Shown piece by piece: positions 41,281 to 49,168 of a stretch of 64,000 nt of DNA (position 1 is the first letter of the stretch; each line of letters begins with the position of its first letter). The stretch comes from JACVRW01 sp963819635 (GTDB taxonomy: Bacteria > Actinomycetota > Thermoleophilia > Solirubrobacterales > Thermoleophilaceae). The position numbers were made by a program, and so were the translations under genes. The stretch lies in assembly GCA_963819635.1 (NCBI GenBank), contig CAWFWX010000003.1, positions 682,001 to 746,000 of the forward strand, read 5' to 3'. Under the pieces are notes generated by a model. It had not been told where the DNA came from, searched no databases, and saw nothing but the letters and a program-made list of their open reading frames with translations.

Positions 41281-42243
41281 ATGAGAGCTTTCGTGACCGG
41301 CGGAACCGGCTTCATCGGGTCGCGCGTGGTGAAGCGGCTGCGCGACCGCGGCGACGAGGTCGTGGTGCTCGCGAGGCGCCCGGACAAGGCCACAGGGCTC
41401 GACGCCGAGGTGGTCCAGGGCGATCTCTCCGACGAGGACGCCATTCGCCGCGGCGTCGAGGGCTGCCAGGCCGTGTTCCACATCGCGGCCGACTACCGGG
41501 TCGGGATGGATCCGTCGAAGCGCGACTCGATGCGCGACTCGAACGTAAAGGGGACCGAGCGGGTGCTCGATGCCGCGGCCGATGCCGGCGTCGACAAGAT
41601 CGTCTACGTCTCGACGATCAACGTGTTCGGCAACACGAACGGCCAGACCGTCGACGAGAGCTACAGGCGCGACGAGGCGAACGGCTTCGTCTCCACATAT
41701 GACGAGACGAAGTACCGCGCCCATCTGCTCGCCGAGGAGCGCGCGGCCGCCGGCGCCCCGATCGTGATCGTCCAGCCGGGCGGCGTCTACGGGCCGGGCG
41801 ACCACGCGCTGGTCGGGCAGATGATCGAGCAGGCGAGCACGGGCAAGATGCCGGCGAAGGCGTTCCCGGAGCTCGGCCTCAACATGGTCTACGTCGACGA
41901 CGTGGCCGACGGGATCCTGCTCGCCTACGACAAGGGCAAGCCGGGCGAGTCGTACGTGCTCGGCGGCGAGATCACGACGCAGGGCGAGCTGATCGACAAG
42001 GCGGCGGCGATCGGCGGGAAGAAGCCGCCGCGGATGACGGTGCCGCCCGTGATGCTGAAGGCGATGATCCCGGTGAGCCGCTGGGTCGGCCCTGCCATGG
42101 GCCTGCCGCCCAACTTCCGCGAGATGATCTCGGCCGCCCACAACGTGACCTACTGGGCGAAGGACGACAAGGCCCGGCGCGAGCTCGGCTACAGCCCGCG
42201 CGACCTGGACACGGGCCTGCGCGAGACGATCAGCTCAGGCTGA
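41281..42243 (+). CDS. NAD-dependent epimerase/dehydratase (extended SDR)
   Basis: A 320-residue extended SDR, close in pattern to dihydroflavonol-4-reductase/3-beta-HSD-like proteins: the nucleotide motif FVTGGTGFIGSRVVKRL, FHIAADYRVGMDP, the catalytic Tyr-Lys in YDETKYRAH with upstream VSTINVFG, and PGGVYGPGDHALVG. In actinobacteria such genes often serve hopanoid, sugar or lipid modification. The substrate is not clear. ATG 41281 is preceded by TAGGCT eight bases upstream. It overlaps the DUF429 gene tail to tail by 14 bases. Confidence 0.87.
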   Translation: MRAFVTGGTGFIGSRVVKRLRDRGDEVVVLARRPDKATGLDAEVVQGDLSDEDAIRRGVEGCQAVFHIAADYRVGMDPSKRDSMRDSNVKGTERVLDAAADAGVDKIVYVSTINVFGNTNGQTVDESYRRDEANGFVSTYDETKYRAHLLAEERAAAGAPIVIVQPGGVYGPGDHALVGQMIEQASTGKMPAKAFPELGLNMVYVDDVADGILLAYDKGKPGESYVLGGEITTQGELIDKAAAIGGKKPPRMTVPPVMLKAMIPVSRWVGPAMGLPPNFREMISAAHNVTYWAKDDKARRELGYSPRDLDTGLRETISSG

Positions 42244-42814
42244 TCCGCTCGACGGGAGGGAGCACTCCCCTGGTGGAGAACTCCCGCGGCAGGCTTGTGC
42301 CGGGGAGAACGATGCCGTCCATCCAGGAGGCGTGCCCGACCGCAAAGCGGTGAGCGCAGAGCGCGCACGCGAGAGCGTCGATCTCCTCGATGCGCCGGTG
42401 CCAGAGGTCTCCCCCGTCGTCGCTGACGCGATCACCGATGAGCTCCGCGATTCGCAGCTGGATCCCGTAGGGGTGTCGCTTCGCCGGCAGGCGCCGCCCC
42501 TGGAGAGCCCAGAACACCCGGTCCGGGTCGGTCGGAAACAGTGGAGTCTCGTGATACGCCCCTTCCGGAACCACGGAGCCGTCCTCTTCAGGCTCGGCGA
42601 TCGCCGTGCCGAGCGCCTCGGCCAGGTCGTGCGCGCCGGGTGCGATCCCGACGACGATCTCTCCCAGCGTTCGCAGCTCCTCGGCGAGCCGCTCGGCCGG
42701 CGCGGGCTCGTAGAAGACGGCGGTGAGCCTGATCGGGGGCTCCGGGTCGCGCACCTCCTCCACAAGGGCGAGCTGGAGAGCGCTCTGCATCGGGACGACG
42801 CCGCAGTAGTGCAC
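42230..42814 (-). CDS. DUF429-like protein (predicted RNase H-like fold)
   Basis: A 194-residue protein whose C-terminal segment EEIDALACALCAHRFAVGHA resembles the DUF429 signature (DAL-C-A), a family with a predicted RNase H-like nuclease fold. The N-terminal HYCGVVPMQSALQLALVEE would be the first strand; a middle region, ALQGRRLPAKRHPYGIQLR, is less conserved. No activity has been shown for the family as far as I know, and the match is moderate. Start GTG at 42814 comes two bases after the aminotransferase stop, so it is co-transcribed with dapL-like and dapF-like genes. Its stop lies in the epimerase gene's 3' end. Confidence 0.55.
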   Translation of the reverse strand: MHYCGVVPMQSALQLALVEEVRDPEPPIRLTAVFYEPAPAERLAEELRTLGEIVVGIAPGAHDLAEALGTAIAEPEEDGSVVPEGAYHETPLFPTDPDRVFWALQGRRLPAKRHPYGIQLRIAELIGDRVSDDGGDLWHRRIEEIDALACALCAHRFAVGHASWMDGIVLPGTSLPREFSTRGVLPPVERISLS

Positions 42815-42816
42815 CG

Positions 42817-43974
42817 CTAGCCCCCCAGGCTGCCGCGCAGCCGCTCGACGGCCTCCGTGAGGCGCTCGTCGGGCACCGTCAACGAGATGCGGAAGAAGCC
42901 CTCCCCGTTCGTGCCGTACGAGCCGCCCGGCGAGACGACGACACCCGACTCCTCGAGCACCAGCTCGCAGTAGGACGCCGACGTGTGCCCGTCTGGGACC
43001 GGCGCCCAGATGTAGATCGTCCCCTTCGGCGGCGTCACATCCACGCCGATCTCGGCGAGCGCGTCGCAGACGAGGTCGCGCCGGCGCTGGTAGATGGCCG
43101 GCATCTCCTCAGGCGGGCCCGCATCGAGGGCAGCGACGGTCGCGAGCTGCACCGCCTCGAAGATCCCGGAGTCGATGTTCGTCTTCAGTTTCCAGTACGC
43201 GGCCACGGCGTCCGCGTTCCCCACGATCGCCGCGGTGCGCCAGCCGGTCATGTTCCAGCCCTTCGAGAGCGAGAACACCTCCACGCCGACCTCGCTGGCG
43301 CCCGGCGTCTCGAGGAAGCTCGGTGCCACGTAGCCGTCGAAGGTGGTCTCGGTGTAGGAGGCGTCGTGCACGACGAGCACGTCGTGCTCGCGCGCGAACT
43401 CCACGGCCCGCTCGAACAGGCCGTCGGGCAGGATCGCGCCCGTCGGGTTGTTCGGGTAGTTCAGGTACATGAGCCGCGCGCGGCGCGCAACGTCGCTGCC
43501 GATCGCGTCGAGGTCGGGCGCGAAGCCGCGCTCCGGCAGCAACGGCATCAGCACCGGCTCAGCGCCCGCCAGGAGCGGTCCGCCGGTGTAGACGGGATAG
43601 CCCGGGTCGGCCGCGAGCGCGACGCTGTCCGGGTCCAGGAACGCGAGGTTCAGGTTGAAGACGCACTCCTTCGCGCCGAGCGCGGGGATGATCTCCGTCT
43701 CGGGGTCGAGCGCGACACCGAAGCGCCGCTCGTAGAAGCGCGCGTACGCCTCGCGCAGCTCGGGGCGGCCGCGGTTCGACGGGTACTTGTGCGTGCCCGG
43801 GTCGCTCGCGCCGGCGGCGAGCGCGTCGACCACCGGCCTCGGGGTCGGCGTGTCGGGGTCCCCGATGCCCAGGCTGATCACGTCGACGCCGGCAGCCCGC
43901 TTCTCGCGGATCTTCCGCTCGAGCTCGGCGAACAGGTACGGGGGCAGGCGGTCCAGTCGGCTACTCGGTTGCAT
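42817..43974 (-). CDS. dapL: LL-diaminopimelate aminotransferase-like (class I/II PLP enzyme)
   Basis: PLP-dependent aminotransferase, 385 residues. Conserved: ISLGIGDPDTPTPRPVVDAL, HKYPSNRGRPELREAYARFY, LNYPNNPTGAILP, VVHDASYTETTFDG (PLP Asp/Tyr) and the Schiff-base lysine in VFSLSKGWNMTGWRTA. The combination is typical of the DapL family, which converts tetrahydrodipicolinate directly to LL-diaminopimelate. Its location one gene from a DapF homologue, overlapping it by 14 bases, supports that role. A succinyl-DAP aminotransferase (DapC) or another aspartate-type enzyme cannot be excluded from motifs alone. Confidence 0.78.
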   Translation of the reverse strand: MQPSSRLDRLPPYLFAELERKIREKRAAGVDVISLGIGDPDTPTPRPVVDALAAGASDPGTHKYPSNRGRPELREAYARFYERRFGVALDPETEIIPALGAKECVFNLNLAFLDPDSVALAADPGYPVYTGGPLLAGAEPVLMPLLPERGFAPDLDAIGSDVARRARLMYLNYPNNPTGAILPDGLFERAVEFAREHDVLVVHDASYTETTFDGYVAPSFLETPGASEVGVEVFSLSKGWNMTGWRTAAIVGNADAVAAYWKLKTNIDSGIFEAVQLATVAALDAGPPEEMPAIYQRRRDLVCDALAEIGVDVTPPKGTIYIWAPVPDGHTSASYCELVLEESGVVVSPGGSYGTNGEGFFRISLTVPDERLTEAVERLRGSLGG

Positions 43975-44806
43975 TCAGCTCCTTCAGGAATTCCTCGCTC
44001 AGCGTGCCGGCGTACACGGGCCGCGCCCAGCCGGTCATCTCCACGTGCATGTCCGCGCCCACCTCGACGACGAGCTCGCCGCCGTCGAGCCCGACCGTAA
44101 CCGGGCTCTCGACGCCGCGCAGCGTCGCGGCCACGGCGGCGCCCGTCGCGCCGGTGCCCGAGGCGAGCGTCTCCCCCACGCCGCGCTCGAAGATGCGCGC
44201 GCGGATCGTTCCCTCGCCCGTGCGGCGCCAGAACGACACGTTCGTGCGGTTCGGAAACAGCTCGTTGCGCTCGATGCCGGGCCCGTAGCGCTGGAGGTCC
44301 AGCTGCTCGAGCCCGTCGTCTACCTCGATCGAGACCTGCGGGTTGCCCACCTGCACGAACTGGAAGGCGAACTCGCGGCCGTCGGAGCGGAGCGTGCCGG
44401 TGCCGTCCTCGGTCCCGGAGGGGTAGTCGCTCTCCGCGCTGAGGCGCGCGCGCCCGATGTCGAGCGTGCAGAGCTCTCCCTCGATGCGCGGGCGGATCTC
44501 GCCCGCCGCAGTGCGGACGGAGAAGCTGTCCTCGCCGGTCCATCCGTTCCTGCGCAGGTACATCACGGCCTGGCGGACGCCGTTGCCCGACAGCTCTGCC
44601 TCGGAGCCGTCCGGGTTGTGGATCCGGATCTCGGCGACGATGCCCTCCTCGCCTGCCTCCCGGATCAGCAGAACGCCGTCCGAGCCGACCCCGGTGTGCG
44701 GCGCGCAGATGGCCCGCACGCGCCCGGGTGTCAGCTCGAACGGCAGCTCACGTTCCTCGACGATGACGTAGTCGTTGCCCAGCGCCTGCCACTTCTCGAA
44801 GCGCAC
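43961..44806 (-). CDS. dapF: Diaminopimelate epimerase homologue lacking both catalytic Cys
   Basis: DapF interconverts LL- and meso-diaminopimelate with two cysteines. The 281-residue protein has the fold and context: KWQALGNDYVIVEE, GVGSDGVLLI, HNPDGSEAELSGNG, QVGNPQVSI and ARIFERGVGETLASGTG. But the Cys of the GNGxRC motif is Gln79 (SGNGVRQAVM), and the Cys of the usual A-C-G-T-G motif is Ser216 (LASGTGATGA). All other substrate-binding elements remain. The gene stands in the usual actinobacterial dapF position (between miaA and hflX) and overlaps the dapL-like gene. Either catalysis differs, the protein has another role, or DAP stays in the LL form in this organism. Start GTG 44806. Confidence 0.85.
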   Translation of the reverse strand: MRFEKWQALGNDYVIVEERELPFELTPGRVRAICAPHTGVGSDGVLLIREAGEEGIVAEIRIHNPDGSEAELSGNGVRQAVMYLRRNGWTGEDSFSVRTAAGEIRPRIEGELCTLDIGRARLSAESDYPSGTEDGTGTLRSDGREFAFQFVQVGNPQVSIEVDDGLEQLDLQRYGPGIERNELFPNRTNVSFWRRTGEGTIRARIFERGVGETLASGTGATGAAVAATLRGVESPVTVGLDGGELVVEVGADMHVEMTGWARPVYAGTLSEEFLKELNATE

Positions 44807-44831
44807 GGCGCCGGACTCTACGCAAGCTCGT

Positions 44832-45293
44832 CTACGTCATTTCGTCAAGCCAGGTGTCGCGGCCGGGGTCATCGCCGCGCGCCGCGATCTCGAGGCGCGC
44901 GAGGTAGTGGTCCCAGCCGTGGGCGTGCTTCTGCGTCGCGTCCAGGTCCGGCAGTCCGCTGTGCGTGAAGCGCAGCAGCGTCCCGTCGCCGTCGGGCTCG
45001 AGCTCCACCTCGATCCTGCTCGAGCCGACGGGCACGGGGCTCATGCTCTCGTCGGTCCAGCCCCAGGTCCAGACCAGGCGGTGAGGGGGATCGACCTCCA
45101 CGAACTCGCCCAGGGCGACGTTGCCCGAGAGAACCTCCACGCGGTACTCGCCGCCGGGGCGCGGATCGAGCGCCGCGGCCTGACCCATCCAGCGGGTCGC
45201 CTTCTCCGGCTGCACCAGGAACTCCCAGACGGTCTCGGGACTCGCCGCGATCGCGATCTCGCGCCGTACGGCTGTGTCAGTGCTCGCTTCCAT
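44832..45293 (-). CDS. AHSA1/SRPBCC family protein
   Basis: A 153-residue START-like protein of the AHSA1 group: AVRREIAIAASPETVWEFLV at the N-terminus, RWMGQAAALDPRPGGEYRVE and GEFVEVDPPHRLVWTWGW in the middle and RFTHSGLPD before the final helix. Such proteins commonly pair with an ArsR-type regulator, exactly as here: the start lies 17 bases inside the ArsR gene. The ligand is unknown. It is the last gene of the ArsR-controlled unit and ends 26 bases before the dapF-like start, so some read-through into dapF is possible. Confidence 0.85.
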   Translation of the reverse strand: MEASTDTAVRREIAIAASPETVWEFLVQPEKATRWMGQAAALDPRPGGEYRVEVLSGNVALGEFVEVDPPHRLVWTWGWTDESMSPVPVGSSRIEVELEPDGDGTLLRFTHSGLPDLDATQKHAHGWDHYLARLEIAARGDDPGRDTWLDEMT

Positions 45294-45597
45294 CCTTCTT
45301 CCTTTCCTCGAGTTCGGCCTCTCGCTTCAGCGCCTCGAGCCGCTCGTCCCAGAACTGCTCGAGGAACTCCCTGATCGGCTCGAGGCCCTCCGGGCGGACC
45401 CGGTACAGGCGCCTCGTGCCGTTGCGCCGCTCATCCACGAGCCCCGCCTCCTTCAAGACGGTCAGGTGCTGCGACACGGCCGGCCTGGTGACGTCGAAGT
45501 GCGCCGCGATCTCGCCCGCTGACAGCTCGCCCTCACGGACCAGCGACAGAATCTGGCGGCGGTGCGGCGCTGCGATCGCCTTCAGAGCGGCTTCCAT
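45277..45597 (-). CDS. ArsR-family transcriptional regulator
   Basis: A 106-residue winged-helix repressor: EAALKAIAAPHRRQILSLV, AGEIAAHFDVTRPAVSQHLT (recognition helix) and LVDERRNGTRRLYRVRPEG (wing), followed by a long C-terminal helix. It lacks the metal-binding cysteines of classical ArsR, as is usual for ArsR-AHSA1 pairs. The ATG at 45597 is supported by a -35 TTGACA and -10 TACATA whose spacing puts transcription start at the ATG. A longer frame starting at 45633 would run through its own operator. The operator (45622-45639) overlaps the -35, so autorepression is expected. Confidence 0.88.
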   Translation of the reverse strand: MEAALKAIAAPHRRQILSLVREGELSAGEIAAHFDVTRPAVSQHLTVLKEAGLVDERRNGTRRLYRVRPEGLEPIREFLEQFWDERLEALKREAELEERKKDGSEH

Positions 45598-45603
45598 GGG
45601 CCA

Positions 45604-45639
45604 TATGTAAGCAGCTCCTAACGTTAGTGTCAACTAACG
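45604..45639 (-). promoter_or_regulatory. ArsR promoter with overlapping operator
   Basis: On the minus strand TTGACA (45633-45628) and TACATA (45609-45604) are separated by 18 bases; the ATG starts six bases after the -10. TTGACA is embedded in the inverted repeat CGTTAGTTGACACTAACG (45639-45622, seven-base arms), a classic position for repression by an ArsR dimer. Confidence 0.7.
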
Positions 45640-45688
45640 GTGGCTGGAACGACCGCATTGAGGGGTGGGTCCAGACCGGGCCATTTCC

Positions 45689-45739
45689 CCAGGTGGCAGA
45701 GATACGTAGCGGAAAACGCAACGATTCTCTGCCACCTGG
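45689..45739. repeat. 13-base-pair stem-loop downstream of the acylase gene
   Basis: CCAGGTGGCAGAG (45689-45701) is exactly inverted as CTCTGCCACCTGG (45727-45739), with a 25-base spacer that contains a small GCG-GAAAA-CGC hairpin. It lies between the acylase stop (45805) and the ArsR promoter. It may terminate the acylase transcript or be a separate repeat family; no second copy was seen. Confidence 0.6.
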
Positions 45740-45804
45740 CCGCCGGGGCCCTTCCTCGATGCCAGTCGTTCGCCCGAGACGGGCAAGCGGCCCGCGGAGA
45801 ACGC

Positions 45805-48240
45805 CTACCGATGCCCCCCGAACTCGATCACCTGCTGGATCCCGCTCGGGCGGTTCGTGTAGCGCATCGTGAACGGGAGCAGCCCGGGCACGAAGCCGAT
45901 CCGCTCGCGGTTTGCGTCCGCGCGCCAAGCGGCCGGGTCCGGTCCCTGCGCCGCCTCCAGATCCACGCCGGCGGCCTCCAGCGCCGCCCACAGGGCCGCG
46001 CGGCACACGTTCACGTCGCCGCCGCCGCAGTAGCGGTTGGCGAACGGGCCTCGAACCCGCTCGCCGAGCAGCGTGCGGATGTCCTTGTCCATGTACTGGT
46101 GCCAGCCGCCGAACTGACCGCCCGGCGGGAGGTTGAAGCGGCTGAACAGCGTCTGCGAGAGCTGGTCCGCCAGCGGCTTGCCGAGCACCGGCGTCATCGC
46201 CGCGTCGGCGAGCCGGTTCCAGGCCGTGTCGAGGATCGCCGCGCCGGGATGGTCGATCCTCCCGTCAAGGTCGCGGTCCAGCCGGCTGCCGCCCTGCGCA
46301 CGCCACTCCTCGAGCAGCTCGAGCATTCGGCTCGCCCTTGCGCTCGGCGGCGTGCCGCCCTTCAGAAGGCGCGCCAGCACCGGCACGAACTCCATCGCCC
46401 GCACGTCCTGCGTGGCGGCCGCGTTCATCGCGCCGGTGAGCGTGGCGAGGGTGTGCTTCTTCACCTTGTTCGTGTTGTCGTTCAGCAGCTCGACGCGCCC
46501 GATCGACCCGTAGCCCCACTGGTCGTCGGCTGCCGGGAAGCCGCGCGCCGGCTTGTTGTTCCAGTTGTTCATCACGCCCGTGTTCTGGATGGCGTGCGGG
46601 TTGCCCGACGGCTTCAGGAACCCGCGCCACTCGAAGTCGCCGGTGCCGTCCGTTGGAAGCCCGGAGTCGACACCCGGAGCCCGCAGCGGCAGGCGGCCGG
46701 TGGTGATGTTCGCGACCTGCCTGCTGTCCGCGTAGAACGTGTTGAACGTCTGGGGAGAGGTCGCCGCGACCTTGATGAACTCGCGCGCGTTGCGGACACG
46801 CCCGCGCGTGAGTCGCTGGAAGATCAGCAGGTCCACGCCGTCGAGCAGGTAGCTCGAGCGCTTGCGCGAGATGGCGACGCGGCGGCCGTCGACGGTCGCA
46901 TAGCCGACCACGGGACCGTGCACGGTCCGGTTGAACGTCGCGGCCTGGCCGTCGAGAGTGCCGGCGTTGAACGGCGACATGTCACGGCACTGGCCGCGGA
47001 ACAGATACTTCGTATCACTGCCGCCGCAGAGCGTCTCGACGTAGAGATCGACGATGTCCGCGCCCGCGGAGGTCAGGCTCCACACGAAGTCCTCGCGCCG
47101 CCCGATCAGGATGTAGCCGGGGAACGGCGCGGAGGTGGCGCCGCGGGCGTTCCAGCCCGGCCCGTGCAGATCCATCTCGAGGGTCAGGCCGGGATAGAAG
47201 TAGCCGATCTGCGGCCCGCCGACAAACAGCGGATGGCCCGACCTGGAGCGCTTGCCGGCCACCATGAGCACGTTGCTCGCGTGGCGCCGGAACTCGTTCG
47301 CGGCAGCCGCGGCGGGCGACTGCCCCGCCACCGGGACCGGCTGGAACGAGTCGTTGTCGATGACGACGTTGCCCCTGCGGTTCGCCGGCAGCGGCGCGTA
47401 CGGGAAGTTGCCCTTGATCGAGACCGGCGTCTCCGGATCCTGGCGCTGGCGCAGGTCGTTCCACACGGAGTAGCCCCGGTCGGCGCCGAGTGCGTCCTGC
47501 AGGCCGTCGAGGAACTCCGCCGCGTCGACCTCGTCACCACCGCCCTCGCCGAAGAGCTCGCTCTTGATCGCGTTGAGGGCGATCACGTCGCGGATCGTCC
47601 AGGGCTTGTGGGGCTTGTTCTTCGCCTTGTAGAAGCGGTTGATGCCCTGCACGTAGACCCGCATGTCGTGGATCAGCTGCCGGCCCCGCTTGCCGTACCT
47701 CCGCAGCTTCCCGATCTCCTTGCTGAGCTCGCGCTCGCCCTGGGCGCTCGGCTGGAAGCTCTTCAGCTGCGTGATCAGACTGAGGGCGTTCATGCCCGGT
47801 ACGTCGAGCACCGCGACGCGGGCGTTGAAGCGAGCCTGCTCCAGCAGCAGCTCGCGGTCCTCTGCGAGCGCCCAGCCCGCGCCCCAGGTCACGTCGTCGT
47901 TCGTCTTCCCGTAGATGTGCGGGACGTTGAACTTGTCGCGGAACATCCGCACGCCACGGCGCGGGACGCGCTCGCGCTTCATTCGCCCCTGGCCTTTGAT
48001 GCCTAGCTTCTCCGACTTGAAGTAGCGCGTGAGGTCGCGAGGCTTCACGCCGTCGAAGAGCGGCGTCAGCGCGTCATACATCCGTGCCTGGCGATCGGCC
48101 AACTTGGGCACTGGCACGCCGCCCCACTCGCCTGACGGGACGATGTTGCGGGCGGTGCTCGAGAAATCACGGACGGCCTGCGCGGGGCCAGCCGCGATCA
48201 GGCAGATGGCCATCGTGGCCAGCAGTGCGAGTCGCTTCAA
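45805..48240 (-). CDS. Secreted penicillin acylase-family amidase
   Basis: An 811-residue Ntn hydrolase precursor. A signal peptide (MKRLALLATMAICLIAAGPA) leads to an alpha chain and, after about residue 320, the beta chain. The likely autocleavage point precedes the Ser of HASNVLMVAGKRSRSG, matching the nucleophile context of penicillin/AHL acylases; GYILIGRREDFVWSLTSAGAD is also conserved. It would cleave an amide such as an acyl-homoserine lactone, a beta-lactam side chain or a lipopeptide outside the cell. Its ATG overlaps the miaA stop by four bases, an odd partner for a secreted enzyme. Ends with QQVIEFGGHR. Confidence 0.88.
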   Translation of the reverse strand: MKRLALLATMAICLIAAGPAQAVRDFSSTARNIVPSGEWGGVPVPKLADRQARMYDALTPLFDGVKPRDLTRYFKSEKLGIKGQGRMKRERVPRRGVRMFRDKFNVPHIYGKTNDDVTWGAGWALAEDRELLLEQARFNARVAVLDVPGMNALSLITQLKSFQPSAQGERELSKEIGKLRRYGKRGRQLIHDMRVYVQGINRFYKAKNKPHKPWTIRDVIALNAIKSELFGEGGGDEVDAAEFLDGLQDALGADRGYSVWNDLRQRQDPETPVSIKGNFPYAPLPANRRGNVVIDNDSFQPVPVAGQSPAAAAANEFRRHASNVLMVAGKRSRSGHPLFVGGPQIGYFYPGLTLEMDLHGPGWNARGATSAPFPGYILIGRREDFVWSLTSAGADIVDLYVETLCGGSDTKYLFRGQCRDMSPFNAGTLDGQAATFNRTVHGPVVGYATVDGRRVAISRKRSSYLLDGVDLLIFQRLTRGRVRNAREFIKVAATSPQTFNTFYADSRQVANITTGRLPLRAPGVDSGLPTDGTGDFEWRGFLKPSGNPHAIQNTGVMNNWNNKPARGFPAADDQWGYGSIGRVELLNDNTNKVKKHTLATLTGAMNAAATQDVRAMEFVPVLARLLKGGTPPSARASRMLELLEEWRAQGGSRLDRDLDGRIDHPGAAILDTAWNRLADAAMTPVLGKPLADQLSQTLFSRFNLPPGGQFGGWHQYMDKDIRTLLGERVRGPFANRYCGGGDVNVCRAALWAALEAAGVDLEAAQGPDPAAWRADANRERIGFVPGLLPFTMRYTNRPSGIQQVIEFGGHR

Positions 48241-49148
48241 GTCTCCTCCTCCTCGACGAGGCGGAGAACCCTACTGGCCGGGTCGGCTGCGCCGTCAAGC
48301 AGGTTGGCGCCCTCGAGCCTGCGCATCCAGGTGAGCTGCCGCTTCGCGTAGTTGCGCGTGCGGCGCTTCATCGCGTCGACGTCGCCGCGGAGGAGCTCCT
48401 CGAAGCCGAGCGCCTTGCGGGCCGTCGCCGACGCGCCGGCGGCGTCCGCCTGGCTCACCTCGTCGGCCGCGCCGGCGGCCACCATCGCGTCCACGCGCGC
48501 GTCGATCTGCGCGTAGAGGCGCTCGCGTTCCATCGTCACGCCGCACAGGATCGTCGGGCGCCGGAGCTCGGCCGTCCAGAGTCGCGAACCCGGTCCAACC
48601 GGCGCCGGCTCCTCCCCCATCTCGAGCAGCTCGAGCGCACGGACGACACGCGTACGGTCGGTGGGCTCGACGGCCGCGGCGGCCGTCGGCGAGCGCTCGG
48701 CGAGCTCGGCATGCAGGGCGGCCAGGCCGCGCTCGTCCAGCTCCGCGAGGATGCGCTCGCGTACGCCCGGCGGGGGTGGCGGGCGCAGCTCGAGGTCCGT
48801 TAGGGCCGCCTGGAGGTAGAGCCCCGTGCCGCCCACCACGATCGGGCGCCGGCCCGCCTCGAGCGCCGCGTCGATCTCCCTGTGCGCCAGTGCGGCGAAG
48901 CCGCCTGCCGAGAACGTCTCCTGCACAGGGACGAACGAGACGAGCCGGTGCTCGAGCCGCGCCTGCTCCTCCTCCGTCGCAACCCCGGTCAGGATCTCGA
49001 GGCCGCGATAGACCTGAAGGGCGTCGGCGGAGATCGCGACGGGGTCCTCGCCGCGCTCCCGTAGGGCGTCCGCGACCTCGATCGCCATCGACGTCTTCCC
49101 CACGCCCGTGGGACCGAAGATCGCGATGGTGCGTGTCGCGGGGGGCAC
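48237..49148 (-). CDS. miaA: tRNA dimethylallyltransferase
   Basis: Prenylates A37 of tRNAs reading UNN codons, the substrate then used by MiaB (gene at 52271-53590). The 303-residue protein has the P-loop AIFGPTGVGKTSMAIEV, SADALQVYRGLEILTG, VVGGTGLYLQAALTD and the C-terminal RRTRNYAKRQLTWMRRLEG tRNA-binding segment. GTG start at 49148; TATTAC (49162-49157, minus) ends eight bases upstream, and overlaps the -10 of the divergent lipoprotein gene. The stop overlaps the acylase start, so the two are translationally coupled. Confidence 0.95.
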   Translation of the reverse strand: MPPATRTIAIFGPTGVGKTSMAIEVADALRERGEDPVAISADALQVYRGLEILTGVATEEEQARLEHRLVSFVPVQETFSAGGFAALAHREIDAALEAGRRPIVVGGTGLYLQAALTDLELRPPPPPGVRERILAELDERGLAALHAELAERSPTAAAAVEPTDRTRVVRALELLEMGEEPAPVGPGSRLWTAELRRPTILCGVTMERERLYAQIDARVDAMVAAGAADEVSQADAAGASATARKALGFEELLRGDVDAMKRRTRNYAKRQLTWMRRLEGANLLDGAADPASRVLRLVEEEET

Positions 49149-49154
49149 GATCGC

Positions 49155-49162
49155 TAGTAATA
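49155..49162. promoter_or_regulatory. Overlapping divergent -10 elements (miaA/lipoprotein)
   Basis: TAGTAA (plus, 49155-49160) ends eight bases before the GTG at 49169, and TATTAC (minus, 49162-49157) ends eight bases before the miaA GTG at 49148. Leaderless transcription in both directions is likely. Confidence 0.45.
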
Positions 49163-49168
49163 CCGCCC

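Noticed and set aside
43961..44543. An alternative minus-strand reading frame inside dapF as a separate protein
   Set aside because: It is Arg/Pro-rich with no domain; the dapF frame carries conserved motifs throughout.
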